Source: an uncultured Selenomonadaceae bacterium
GTDB lineage: Bacteria; Bacillota; Negativicutes; Selenomonadales; Selenomonadaceae
Reading direction: 5' to 3'
DNA: 10,635 bases
Assembly (NCBI GenBank): GCA_905236665.1
Contig: CAJONF010000179.1
Location: forward strand, 1-10,635
Below, in pieces: positions 1 to 7,056 of this stretch. How positions within the stretch are numbered: the first letter of the stretch is position 1; every line of letters starts with the position of its first letter. The notes under the pieces are model-generated. The model made no database searches and was not told the origin of the DNA. It worked only from the letters and a program-made list of their open reading frames with translations. The position numbers were made by a program, and so were the translations under genes.

Positions 1-20
1 AACCAGGAACCAGGAACCAG
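1..20. repeat. Heptanucleotide tandem repeat (AACCAGG), nearly three units, cut by the window edge
   Basis: Bases 1-20 read AACCAGG, AACCAGG, AACCAG. The repeat lies in the open frame of the corrinoid gene, where unit length 7 cycles through all three frames and would encode the heptapeptide NQEPGTR. It falls just before the cap domain, where MetH proteins have a flexible linker. The true copy number is hidden by the edge. Confidence 0.7.
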
Positions 21-670
21 TTCAAAAGGTGGTTGAGTTGCCGACTCTCGACGCGATTAAATTTGCAATTCGTGAGGGCGACAAAGATGAAATTCCCGCG
101 CTGATAAAAAAAGCCGTCGACGAAAATTTTTCTGCAAATGAAATTACCGAACGCGCTTTAACCGCCGCCATGAATGAGCTCGGCGAAGATTTCGGCTCAG
201 GAAAAATTTTTCTCCCGCAAGTTTTATTGAGTGCTGAAACGATGCGCCTTGCCTTTGACGAATTGAAAAAAATTTTCCCCGCGCAGGAAACTAAAACGCA
301 GGGAACTTTTGTTATCGCCACTGTTAAAGGTGACGTGCACGATTTGGGAAAAAATATTGTCGGCGCATTGATTGCCAACAGCGGTTTTAATCTGATTGAT
401 TTGGGAAAAGATGTTGATTCGGAAAAAATTGTTCGTGCCGCCATTGAAAACGACGCAGATATTGTCGGATTGTGCGCGCTGATGACTACTACGATGATTC
501 AAATTGATAAAGTCGTTGCCGATTTACACGCGGCGGGCTGTTCCGCAAAAATCATGGTCGGCGGCGCGGCTTTAACGCAGGAATATGCTGATTCAGCCGG
601 TGCTGATGCTTATGCTCGCGACGGCGTGGAAGCTGTTCGCCTGGCTAAAAAATTCGTGGCTAAAAATTAA
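2..670 (+). CDS. metH: B12-dependent methionine synthase, C-terminal corrinoid-binding part (partial, runs in from left edge)
   Basis: Carries the cobalamin that shuttles a methyl group, in MetH from methyl-tetrahydrofolate to homocysteine; cytoplasmic. Counting from the GTG at 29, residues 5-85 are the four-helix cap domain, with a FLPQ..LSAETM stretch typical of MetH. Residues 92-213 are the Rossmann B12 domain. Its base-off motif is D102-x-H104-x-x-G107, H104 being the cobalt ligand. Exactly 41 residues later comes the SxL position, here C-A-L, and 26 residues after that GG (178-179). There is no reactivation domain after it, as in short MetH proteins. The frame is open from base 2 with no stop, and the GTG at 29 lacks a well-placed SD, so I read this as the end of a longer gene. 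The alternative is a free-standing 213-residue corrinoid protein of a methyltransferase system starting at 29. The corrinoid domain is near certain; the metH assignment is an inference. Confidence 0.8.
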   Translation, partial: TRNQEPVQKVVELPTLDAIKFAIREGDKDEIPALIKKAVDENFSANEITERALTAAMNELGEDFGSGKIFLPQVLLSAETMRLAFDELKKIFPAQETKTQGTFVIATVKGDVHDLGKNIVGALIANSGFNLIDLGKDVDSEKIVRAAIENDADIVGLCALMTTTMIQIDKVVADLHAAGCSAKIMVGGAALTQEYADSAGADAYARDGVEAVRLAKKFVAKN

Positions 671-680
671 ATCGTAACTA

Positions 681-729
681 AAAATTTCCCCGCTCGTATG
701 TTATAATCAACACGAGAGGGGAATTTTTT
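681..729 (+). terminator. Long hairpin between metH and thrE, likely terminator with the thrE ribosome site in its 3' arm
   Basis: The arm AAAATTTCCCCGCTCGT (681-697) pairs with ACGAGAGGGGAATTTTTT (712-729), with one mismatch and one bulged T. The 14-base loop is 698-711. The 3' arm ends in a T-run, as in a Rho-independent terminator for the upstream gene. The same arm holds the SD GAGGGG of thrE, so a read-through transcript would fold it away. The stem is read directly; the function is inferred. Confidence 0.6.
699..707 (+). promoter_or_regulatory. Extended -10 promoter for thrE
   Basis: TGTTATAAT is a perfect extended -10 element (TG, one base, TATAAT) inside the loop of the 681-729 hairpin. 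No good -35 is visible about 17 bases upstream, which is acceptable for an extended -10 promoter. Transcription would start near 712-715, giving a leader of about 16 bases that has the SD but not the 5' arm of the hairpin. Confidence 0.6.
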
Positions 730-2079
730 ATGCAAGATAACGATTTCAAAACTTATTACGAGGAGCAACGAGAATTTCTGCGCGAAGCGTTCGCGGAAAT
801 TGGGCAGAAAGCAGAATTGCTCTTAACGGTCGGGCAGTTGCTAATGGAAAATGGTGCAGATACCAGCCAAATCGTTCGCGACATGAAACGCGTAGCGGCT
901 TACATGGGCATTGACGCCGAAAAATTTCATCTGCACATAATGTACACGACCTTAATGCTTAACATCAGCGACGAACACCACTCGCACACGTCCTTTAGAA
1001 AATGTGTTAAGCACGCCGTCAACATGAGAATTATTTCTGCCGTGAGCAAATTGACTTGGCGCGCCCTGAAAGAACATTACACGCTGGACGAATTTAAAGG
1101 CGAATTGACAGCCGTTGCTAAACGTCCGCGCTATCCACATTTCGTTTCAATCTGCGCGGCAGGTTTTGGTTGCGGAGCGTTTTGTACGTTGTTTGGTTGC
1201 GATTTCAACGCGGCAATTTATACGGCACTCAGCGCGATTATCGGCAAAATAATTCAAATGCAATGCGCCGAGCGTTTCGGATTCAATCCTTACGTTTCAA
1301 TGACTTTTGCGGCGTTCACAGCTACGATTGTCGCTTACCTTACACATTTTTTGCCTACAACAACGCCCTGGCACCCGCTAATAGCCGCCTCATTGTTCCT
1401 TGTCCCTGGCGTCCCGATGATTAACGCGCTCAGCGATATTTTAAACACATATTTAGTTAGCGGCGCGGCGCGGATTATGCACACGCTGGTTATTATCGGC
1501 TCAATGACGTTCGGTATCGTCTTTGCTATAGGCATGGCGGACTTTGATTCGTTCACAAATTTGGCAATGCGCCCCGAAAGTAATTATCTGCTCTTTGCAA
1601 CGGCGGCGGCTATCGGTGCAACGAGCTTTGCAATTTTTTTCAACGTCCCGCCAAGATTATTATACGCTGTAGCGGCTGGCGGAGCAATTTGCGTCTGCAC
1701 CAGAAATTTTTTCGTCTTTGAACTGGGTTTCGGCTCCGAAGTCGGAACTTTAGCCGGAGCAACTTTGGTCAGTGTCATCGCTATGCAGGCAATTCACTGG
1801 TTACACACGCCGTCACTTGTCCTAATCGTGCCAGCTGTTATTCCGCTAGTTCCAGGCGTTTTAATTTACAGATTTTTGTTCGCGATAATAAATATCCGCC
1901 AAATTAAACTCGACGAACTCCTATCGGCAATTCAATCCGGCGTCGACGCGCTGTTGATAATTTTAGCAATCGCAATCGGTGCCGCCGCTCCAAATATTTT
2001 TGCCAGTCGCTCATTCGCGCAGGCCAGTAAAGAAAAACAAGAAAAACTTTTGAACGAAATTTACGAAACTAAAGAATAA
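730..2079 (+). CDS. Threonine/serine exporter family protein (ThrE; fused YjjP-YjjB type)
   Basis: Integral membrane protein of the ThrE family, which exports threonine, serine and, in some members, small dicarboxylates such as succinate. The 449 residues hold both halves that are split as YjjP and YjjB in Enterobacteria. Residues 1-130 are the soluble N-terminal region with the family's helix (GADTSQIVRDMKRVAAYMG, 42-60). Hydrophobic segments follow from about 137 to 270 (first half) and 284 to 422 (second half). Each half carries a Val/Leu-Pro-Gly-Val motif (LVPGVP 224-229; LVPGVL 373-378), the internal repeat expected of the fusion. A Lys/Glu-rich tail ends the protein. The start ATG has the SD GAGGGG with its last G eight bases before it. 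It has its own promoter (699-707) and faces a convergent gene. Substrate cannot be told from sequence. Confidence 0.9.
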   Translation: MQDNDFKTYYEEQREFLREAFAEIGQKAELLLTVGQLLMENGADTSQIVRDMKRVAAYMGIDAEKFHLHIMYTTLMLNISDEHHSHTSFRKCVKHAVNMRIISAVSKLTWRALKEHYTLDEFKGELTAVAKRPRYPHFVSICAAGFGCGAFCTLFGCDFNAAIYTALSAIIGKIIQMQCAERFGFNPYVSMTFAAFTATIVAYLTHFLPTTTPWHPLIAASLFLVPGVPMINALSDILNTYLVSGAARIMHTLVIIGSMTFGIVFAIGMADFDSFTNLAMRPESNYLLFATAAAIGATSFAIFFNVPPRLLYAVAAGGAICVCTRNFFVFELGFGSEVGTLAGATLVSVIAMQAIHWLHTPSLVLIVPAVIPLVPGVLIYRFLFAIINIRQIKLDELLSAIQSGVDALLIILAIAIGAAAPNIFASRSFAQASKEKQEKLLNEIYETKE

Positions 2080-3534
2080 CTACGCTATAACTTGCAAATT
2101 TTTTATCGTCATGTCCTCCGGACCGGTAATTTGACAACCTTTTCGCTTTGCATAACGAATATAATCCAAAATTTCTTTAGTAATTCTCTCGCCTGGTGCA
2201 AGAATCGGTATTCCGGGCGGATAACACATCAAAAATTCTGCCGCAGTCTCGCCAACGGTTTCTTCAAGCGGCAGAGATTTTTTTTCTGCATAAAACGCAT
2301 CTTTCGGCGCGGCGTCAACAATCGGATCAATATATTCGACCTTCATTAATCGCGAAGGATCCTTCCGATAAATACGTTTAATATCAGCTAACGCGCTGAC
2401 TAGCCTTTCAATATCTTTTACGCGATCTCCTACCGAAACATATGCTAAAATGTTCGCAATATCGCCAAATTCCAGCTGAATATCGTATTCATCGCGCAAA
2501 ATATCGTAAACTTCTACCCCCGCAAGCCCAACTGCTCGTGTAAAAATTGAAAGTTTCGTAACATCAAAATCAAAGACAGAATCGCCGTCAACAAGCTCTT
2601 TTCCGTATGCATACCAGCCCCCCAAAAAATTTATCTCATCTCGCGCATATTCAACCAAATCTATCACGTTATCGAAGATTTTTTCACCGTTTAAAGCTAA
2701 ATTTCGCCGCGAAATATCCAAACTCGACATTAAAAGATAAGAACCGCTGGTAGTTTGTGTTAAATTTATAATTTGGTGAACATAACCCGCGTTTATATCC
2801 TTTCCCGTCAATAAAATTGAACTTTGCGTCAAAGATCCGCCGGATTTGTGCATAGAAACTGCCGCCATATCAGCTCCAATGCTCATTGCTGACGGCGGAA
2901 GGCGTTTATTAAAGTAAAAATGCGTTCCATGCGCCTCATCTGCCAAAACTTTCATGCCGTGAGCGTGTGCAACCGCTGTTATCGTGGAAATATCCGAGCA
3001 AATTCCGTAATAAGTCGGATTATTTATCAAAACTGCTTTCGCATCGGGATTATTTTTTATCGCCGCGATAACTTCTTCGACTTTCATGCCTAAAGATATT
3101 CCCAAGCGCGAATCTACTTGCGGATTGACGTAAATTGGCACCGCGCCGCACAAAATCAGCGCATTTATCGCCGAACGGTGCACATTTCGCGGCAAAATTA
3201 TCTTTTCGCCCGGTTTACACGTCGAAAGTATCATCGCTTGCACCGCCGAAGTCGTTCCCCCCACCATTAAAAAACTATGCGCCGCACCGAACGCCTCCGC
3301 CGCTAAAATTTCCGCATCTCTTATCACGCTGACCGGATGACACAAATTATCTAGCGGTTTCATCGAATTTACGTCAACATCTAGGCAATTTTGCCCTAAA
3401 AATTCCGCTAATTCGCGATTTCCGCGCCCGCGTTTGTGTCCTGGTACATCAAATGGCACCAATCGCGTCATTTTCATCTTGTTTAACGCCTCTAAAATCG
3501 GCGCACGATCCTGATTTAAATATTCGTCTCTCAT
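2080..3534 (-). CDS. Orn/Lys/Arg decarboxylase family protein (SpeA/YaaO-like, PLP fold I)
   Basis: PLP-dependent decarboxylase of a basic amino acid, giving a polyamine or its precursor (agmatine, cadaverine or putrescine). The 484 residues match the short Gram-positive branch (Bacillus subtilis SpeA and YaaO, about 480-490) rather than the 700-residue enterobacterial enzymes. Visible marks: the N-terminal PFDVPGHKRG motif (27-36), the substrate/PLP region NNPTYYG (171-177), the PLP-ring Asp in ADEAHGTH (D199, H202), and the Schiff-base lysine in SMHKSGG (K230). The C-terminal domain motif CYPPGIPILAPGERIT is near the end, followed by GPED. Arginine is a reasonable substrate guess by similarity to SpeA, but no agmatinase or spermidine synthase gene is nearby, so I leave the symbol blank. 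Its ATG overlaps the TPR-gene stop (ATGA, 3531-3534), and the SD (GAGG, 13 bases away) is poor, so translation is probably coupled. Its stop abuts the thrE stop. Confidence 0.9.
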   Translation of the reverse strand: MRDEYLNQDRAPILEALNKMKMTRLVPFDVPGHKRGRGNRELAEFLGQNCLDVDVNSMKPLDNLCHPVSVIRDAEILAAEAFGAAHSFLMVGGTTSAVQAMILSTCKPGEKIILPRNVHRSAINALILCGAVPIYVNPQVDSRLGISLGMKVEEVIAAIKNNPDAKAVLINNPTYYGICSDISTITAVAHAHGMKVLADEAHGTHFYFNKRLPPSAMSIGADMAAVSMHKSGGSLTQSSILLTGKDINAGYVHQIINLTQTTSGSYLLMSSLDISRRNLALNGEKIFDNVIDLVEYARDEINFLGGWYAYGKELVDGDSVFDFDVTKLSIFTRAVGLAGVEVYDILRDEYDIQLEFGDIANILAYVSVGDRVKDIERLVSALADIKRIYRKDPSRLMKVEYIDPIVDAAPKDAFYAEKKSLPLEETVGETAAEFLMCYPPGIPILAPGERITKEILDYIRYAKRKGCQITGPEDMTIKNLQVIA

Positions 3535-4886
3535 TTTCTCTGTAAATCCTCAAATTTTTTCATATCTGCTTGAAAATTTGCCTCATTTCCAAGAGATTTA
3601 TAACATTCTCCACGAAAACGATATGCCCACGGCAATAAACTAGTATTTTCGCCCTTTTCTATCATCGAAATGCATTTTGTATAATCTGCAATCGCTTTTT
3701 CGTACATTTTTAGCTTTTTATACGCTCCAGCACGACCATTGTAACCTAAAATCAAAAATTTTTCTCGTTTTTCAAGCGAAATTGCTCGCGAATAATCATC
3801 CACCGCCTTATTATTATCTTTTACGTCCTGTTCATAAAAATTTCCACGTTCAAGATAGATTTGCGCGTTATTCGGCTCCAATTCCACCGCTTTATTGTAA
3901 TCTACCAGCGATAATTCATTATTTTTCGCTTGTCGGTAATAATTTGCGCGATTTATATAATTTTCTGCGTTATTCGGCTCAATTTGCACTGCACGATTAA
4001 AATCTTTTATCGCTTGCTCGTAATTTCTGTTCGTAAAATGAATTAATCCGCGATTTTTATAAATTTCAGCGTGATTTGGATTGATTCTTATAGCTTTGTC
4101 GAAGTCTGCTATCGCCATTTGCCGATAACTTGACGCCGCAGGGATATTTTTTTCGATAAATGCCTTCTTATCAGCAATATTTTTATAAATTTGCCCGCGA
4201 TTATTGTACGCCGCGGCGTTACTTTCATTTAAAACAATCGCCTCGCCGTAAAGTTGAATCGCATCAGTAATTCGGTTCTCGTAATTATATTTATTCCCGA
4301 TTTCCACCTTCTGATTCGATAAAAATTCGCTTCCAAGATATTTTATCGCCGCTTTTACGTAATTTTTCTCTTGTTTTGTAGAAATTTCTTCACTTTGTTT
4401 GCGAAATTCTTCTAATTTTTGTTCATTCTCCTCGAAAAGCTTTTTCAATTCGCGATTTTGATTAATCAGCATATTTTTTTCTTGTTCATCGCGTTTTATC
4501 CATTTTTTTATCTCTGAATCATCAAAACTTACCTCAACTGTCGCTTTCCAGACTATAATGTTAGTTTTATTCGGCAATTTTTTTACTTCTCGATTAAATT
4601 TTGGCTCACCGATGATTTTACAAGCGTTATTTGCTATTGTAAAAATTTCTTCGTCGCTCAATCCACTGTTTAAACTCTTTAAATCTACATAAATTTGATT
4701 TATCGCAGTTTTTATTGATTTATCAAGTACCCTTTGCTTTGAAACTTCTTGATTTTCAATTTCGCTGGTAATTTCTTCGATATTCGCCGTATAATTTTTA
4801 ATTTCTGCCTCTGCTGGTAATGAAATTAATAAATTTCCAGCTAAAATCGTCGCCGTTAAAAATTTTTGCCAATTTTTTTTAACCAA
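3531..4886 (-). CDS. Exported tetratricopeptide-repeat protein with coiled coil
   Basis: Function unknown. From the TTG at 4886 the protein has 451 residues. Residues 1-27 form a signal peptide (start VKKNWQKFL, hydrophobic core TATILAGNLLISL, A-E-A cleavage site). Residues 30-130 form an alpha/beta region whose look, about 80 residues ending in ATVEVSFDD, resembles LPP20/FlgT-N-type periplasmic domains; this is weak, from memory. Residues 133-170 are charged and heptad-like, so a coiled coil. From about 195 to the end there are roughly six TPRs with the usual AI.D(F/Y).(K/R)A(I/V)..(D/E)P.(N/H)A pattern, clearest at 255-345. The frame is open to a TTG at 4925 and has an ATG at 4907, but neither has an SD. 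TTG 4886 has GGGGTGA with eight bases after GGGG and begins exactly at the signal peptide; GTG 4889 is also possible. It overlaps the mtaB end. TPRs imply protein binding outside the cytoplasmic membrane. Confidence 0.8.
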   Translation of the reverse strand: MVKKNWQKFLTATILAGNLLISLPAEAEIKNYTANIEEITSEIENQEVSKQRVLDKSIKTAINQIYVDLKSLNSGLSDEEIFTIANNACKIIGEPKFNREVKKLPNKTNIIVWKATVEVSFDDSEIKKWIKRDEQEKNMLINQNRELKKLFEENEQKLEEFRKQSEEISTKQEKNYVKAAIKYLGSEFLSNQKVEIGNKYNYENRITDAIQLYGEAIVLNESNAAAYNNRGQIYKNIADKKAFIEKNIPAASSYRQMAIADFDKAIRINPNHAEIYKNRGLIHFTNRNYEQAIKDFNRAVQIEPNNAENYINRANYYRQAKNNELSLVDYNKAVELEPNNAQIYLERGNFYEQDVKDNNKAVDDYSRAISLEKREKFLILGYNGRAGAYKKLKMYEKAIADYTKCISMIEKGENTSLLPWAYRFRGECYKSLGNEANFQADMKKFEDLQRK

Positions 4887-6174
4887 CACACTCACCCCAC
4901 ACGCCATCTTTAAAAATTTTTTCAATTTTAACTTTTACTACCTCACCGAGAGGAATTTTTTTATCCGAAATGTAAACGCGAATATAATTTCTTGTCAATC
5001 CGTCTACAATCCCGTTTTCTGAAGTTTCAGCGATAATTTCTGCAGTTTTTCCAATTAATCGCGTAGAAAATGCTTTTTCTTTAATTTTCGAGATTTCCAA
5101 TGCAGAATTTGCGCGGATTTTTTTTGTTTGCGAAGAAATTTGATTCGGAAATGTCGCCGCGATTGTTCCTTCACGTGCTGAATAGGGGAAAACATGAATT
5201 TTGCTAAACGGTTGACTTTTTATAAATTCTAACGTCTCGGAAAAATTTTTTTCAGTTTCTCCGGGGAATCCGACAATCAAATCTGTGCCGATTGAGATAT
5301 TTGGAACGTTTTTAATAAGTTTTTCTGTTAAATCTGCAAAATTTTTCGTCGTATAAGGTCGGCGCATTGCTTTTAGAATCTCATCACTGCCAGATTGTAG
5401 CGGCAAATGCACATGATTACAAATTCTCGCGTCATTTTTAATTAAATCAATCAATTTATCGGTCATTTCGGCTGATTCTAGCGATCCAAGACGCACTCTT
5501 AGCGGATTTGCGGCGTCAAGAACAGTTTTTATCGCATCTATTAAAGAAATTTCGTTTTTAAAGTCCCGACCGTATGCTCCAATGTGAATTCCGGTCAAAA
5601 CTATCTCTTTAAAGCCTAAATCTTTCAAATTTTGACATTCAGCGCGGATATTTTCTAAATTTCTACTGCGAACGCGCCCGCGAACGTAAGGAATTATGCA
5701 ATACGAGCAAAAATTATTGCAACCGTCCTCAATTTTCAGAAAAGCTCGCGTTCTGTGCGGCGTGTGCGGCAATTCTTCAAAAATTTTAATATCATCGACG
5801 TTTTCGACGCGAAAAATCCGTTCATCGCGATTTTTTAAAGCCATTTCGACAAAATTTACGATATTAATTCGATCTTTTGTGCCGATAATCACATCAACGC
5901 CGTCAATTTTTGAAATTTCATCGGGTTTACTCTGCGCGTAGCAACCAACGACGACTAAAACGCAATTTTTATTTAAATTAGCGGCTCGACGAATCATTTG
6001 GCGCGATTTTTGCGAGCTAACAGCGGTAACAGTGCAAGTATTCACGATTACAACATCAGCAGACGCGATATTTTCGGAAATTTCGTAGCCGGCGACCTCA
6101 AAAAGTCGTTGCATCGCTTCTGATTCGTATTGATTGACCTTGCAACCGAGAGTTTGGAAAAAAATTTTCTTCAA
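4879..6174 (-). CDS. mtaB: tRNA (N6-threonylcarbamoyladenosine(37)-C2)-methylthiotransferase MtaB
   Basis: Radical-SAM enzyme that adds a methylthio group to t6A37 of tRNAs reading ANN codons, making ms2t6A (B. subtilis YqeV). Counting from TTG 6174 (431 residues), the N-terminal UPF0004 domain has TLGCKVNQYE with Cys11, Cys47 (NTCTVT) and Cys78 (GCYAQ) as ligands of the auxiliary iron-sulfur cluster. The SAM cluster is C152-x3-C156-x2-C159 (CNNFCSYC), followed by IPYVRGRVRSR. The conserved LPLQSGSD and GTDLIVGFPGET blocks follow, and a TRAM-like domain covers about the last 60 residues. The TLGCKVNQYE signature marks the MtaB branch rather than MiaB or RimO. The frame opens at a GTG (6186) that lies inside the SD GGAGGTGA, so it cannot be the start. 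TTG 6174 sits eight bases beyond GGAGGTGA and gives the family's usual N-terminus (M-K-K-I-F-F). First gene of an operon with its own promoter. Confidence 0.93.
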   Translation of the reverse strand: MKKIFFQTLGCKVNQYESEAMQRLFEVAGYEISENIASADVVIVNTCTVTAVSSQKSRQMIRRAANLNKNCVLVVVGCYAQSKPDEISKIDGVDVIIGTKDRINIVNFVEMALKNRDERIFRVENVDDIKIFEELPHTPHRTRAFLKIEDGCNNFCSYCIIPYVRGRVRSRNLENIRAECQNLKDLGFKEIVLTGIHIGAYGRDFKNEISLIDAIKTVLDAANPLRVRLGSLESAEMTDKLIDLIKNDARICNHVHLPLQSGSDEILKAMRRPYTTKNFADLTEKLIKNVPNISIGTDLIVGFPGETEKNFSETLEFIKSQPFSKIHVFPYSAREGTIAATFPNQISSQTKKIRANSALEISKIKEKAFSTRLIGKTAEIIAETSENGIVDGLTRNYIRVYISDKKIPLGEVVKVKIEKIFKDGVWGECVG

Positions 6175-6219
6175 AAGTAATTTCACCTCCGAAATTTTGT
6201 TTGTGAGCAGATTTTTTTG

Positions 6220-6248
6220 AGTTTAAGCCAGAAAAAAAGCCCCGTCAA
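6220..6248 (-). promoter_or_regulatory. Putative sigma-A promoter of the mtaB operon, overlapping the rsmE terminator
   Basis: On the minus strand TTGACG (6248-6243, 5 of 6 to consensus) is followed after exactly 17 bases by TAAACT (6225-6220, 4 of 6). The -35 box lies in the loop and descending arm of the terminator hairpin, and its T-run is the spacer. Transcription would start near 6213, giving a leader of about 39 bases before the TTG start. Confidence 0.5.
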
Positions 6249-6259
6249 GCTTGCGGGGC
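6232..6259 (-). terminator. Rho-independent terminator after rsmE
   Basis: On the minus strand the stem GCCCCG (6259-6254) pairs with CGGGGC (6244-6239). It is extended inward by the palindrome CAAGCTTG (6246-6253) with a bulged base, and followed at once by seven Ts (6238-6232). It lies 30 bases past the rsmE stop. This is the cleanest terminator in the window and ends the aro-ogg-rsmE operon. Confidence 0.88.
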
Positions 6260-6288
6260 GAAAAATTTAAACTTTGAGCGGAAATTTT

Positions 6289-7029
6289 CTACATGAATTC
6301 ATAATTAATCATTGCCAAAATCGAAATAGCGGCAGTGTCAGTTTTCAAAATTCTTTTGCCGAGCGAGATACTAATTCCGCCAATTTCCTTAATATTTTTA
6401 ACTTCACGTTCAGAAAAACCGCCTTCAGGACCGATTAACACGATAATATTTTTTTCTGCGCCGGAATTTTTATAATCACGCAAAATTTCGCGGGCAATCG
6501 TATTTTTTTCGTTTTCCCAACAAAAAAGTAGCAAAGTATCATCGTTTATAGGCGAAATTTCTTTCAACCAGTCGTTTAAATTGCGAATTTTTCCGATTTC
6601 AGGGATAGAATCGCGTGCGCATTGTTCAGCCGCCTCTTTAGCAATTCTTTTCCAGCGTTCAATCTTAGAATTTTCGCGCAAACCTCCTGGTCGGGCAATA
6701 GTGCGTTCAGAAATCAGCGGTTCGATTTTATCAACGCCAAGTTCGGTAGATTTTTCAATTATATTATCAAAACGGTTCTGTTTTGGCAGACAATCAGCTA
6801 AAATTATCTTTTTTTCGCGAATAACTTCCCGAATTTCGCCAATTCGCCGCGCTTTTATCGTGTCGTTATTAAAGTCCGTCAATTCGATAACCGCGCAATG
6901 CCCGAAATTGTCCACGGCAGTAATTTTATCGCCGCGGCGTGCTCTTAATGAGCGAGCGAGGTGATTTGCATCGCTACCGCTGATTATTAGCTCATTTTCC
7001 GTCAAATTTTTAACAAAAACTCTCTTCAT
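6289..7029 (-). CDS. rsmE: 16S rRNA (uracil1498-N3)-methyltransferase RsmE
   Basis: SAM-dependent SPOUT-family enzyme that methylates N3 of U1498 in the decoding region of 16S rRNA, acting on the assembled 30S subunit. The 246 residues match the family length. Residues 1-70 are the PUA-like RNA-binding domain (SDANHLARSLRARRGD). Residues 73-246 are the methyltransferase, with KSTELGVDKIEPL (93-105), EQCAR (135-139), and the knot motifs LIGPEGGFSEREV (198-210) and SLGKRILKTDTAAI (222-235) that bind SAM. The ATG has the SD GGAG eight bases away. It is 27 bases behind the glycosylase gene and closes that operon. rsmE commonly neighbours mtaB in Firmicutes; here the two stay in order but are separated by a terminator and a new promoter. 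Confidence 0.95.
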   Translation of the reverse strand: MKRVFVKNLTENELIISGSDANHLARSLRARRGDKITAVDNFGHCAVIELTDFNNDTIKARRIGEIREVIREKKIILADCLPKQNRFDNIIEKSTELGVDKIEPLISERTIARPGGLRENSKIERWKRIAKEAAEQCARDSIPEIGKIRNLNDWLKEISPINDDTLLLFCWENEKNTIAREILRDYKNSGAEKNIIVLIGPEGGFSEREVKNIKEIGGISISLGKRILKTDTAAISILAMINYEFM

Positions 7030-7056
7030 TCTCTCATCTCCAGCAAAAATTTTAAA

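Noticed and set aside
22..502. Minus-strand open frames opposite the corrinoid gene
   Set aside because: The plus strand holds a clear B12-binding domain; the minus frames resemble no family and lack start signals.
3677..4000. 107-residue open frame on + inside the TPR gene
   Set aside because: Lies wholly opposite a well-supported gene, has no SD or family resemblance, and is an antisense shadow of the TPR repeats.
3900..4260. Repeated-looking bases that could suggest a tandem DNA repeat
   Set aside because: They are diverged TPR-coding units in one frame, not DNA-level repeats, and there are no CRISPR-like spacers.
6261..6285. AAAAATTTAAACTTT stretch after rsmE as a second hairpin or operator
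   Set aside because: Short AT palindrome typical of the whole window; no GC stem and no link to a regulator.
6581..6964. 127-residue open frame on + opposite rsmE
   Set aside because: rsmE is unambiguous on the other strand; this frame has no SD and a low-complexity Ser/Ile/Arg composition typical of a shadow.
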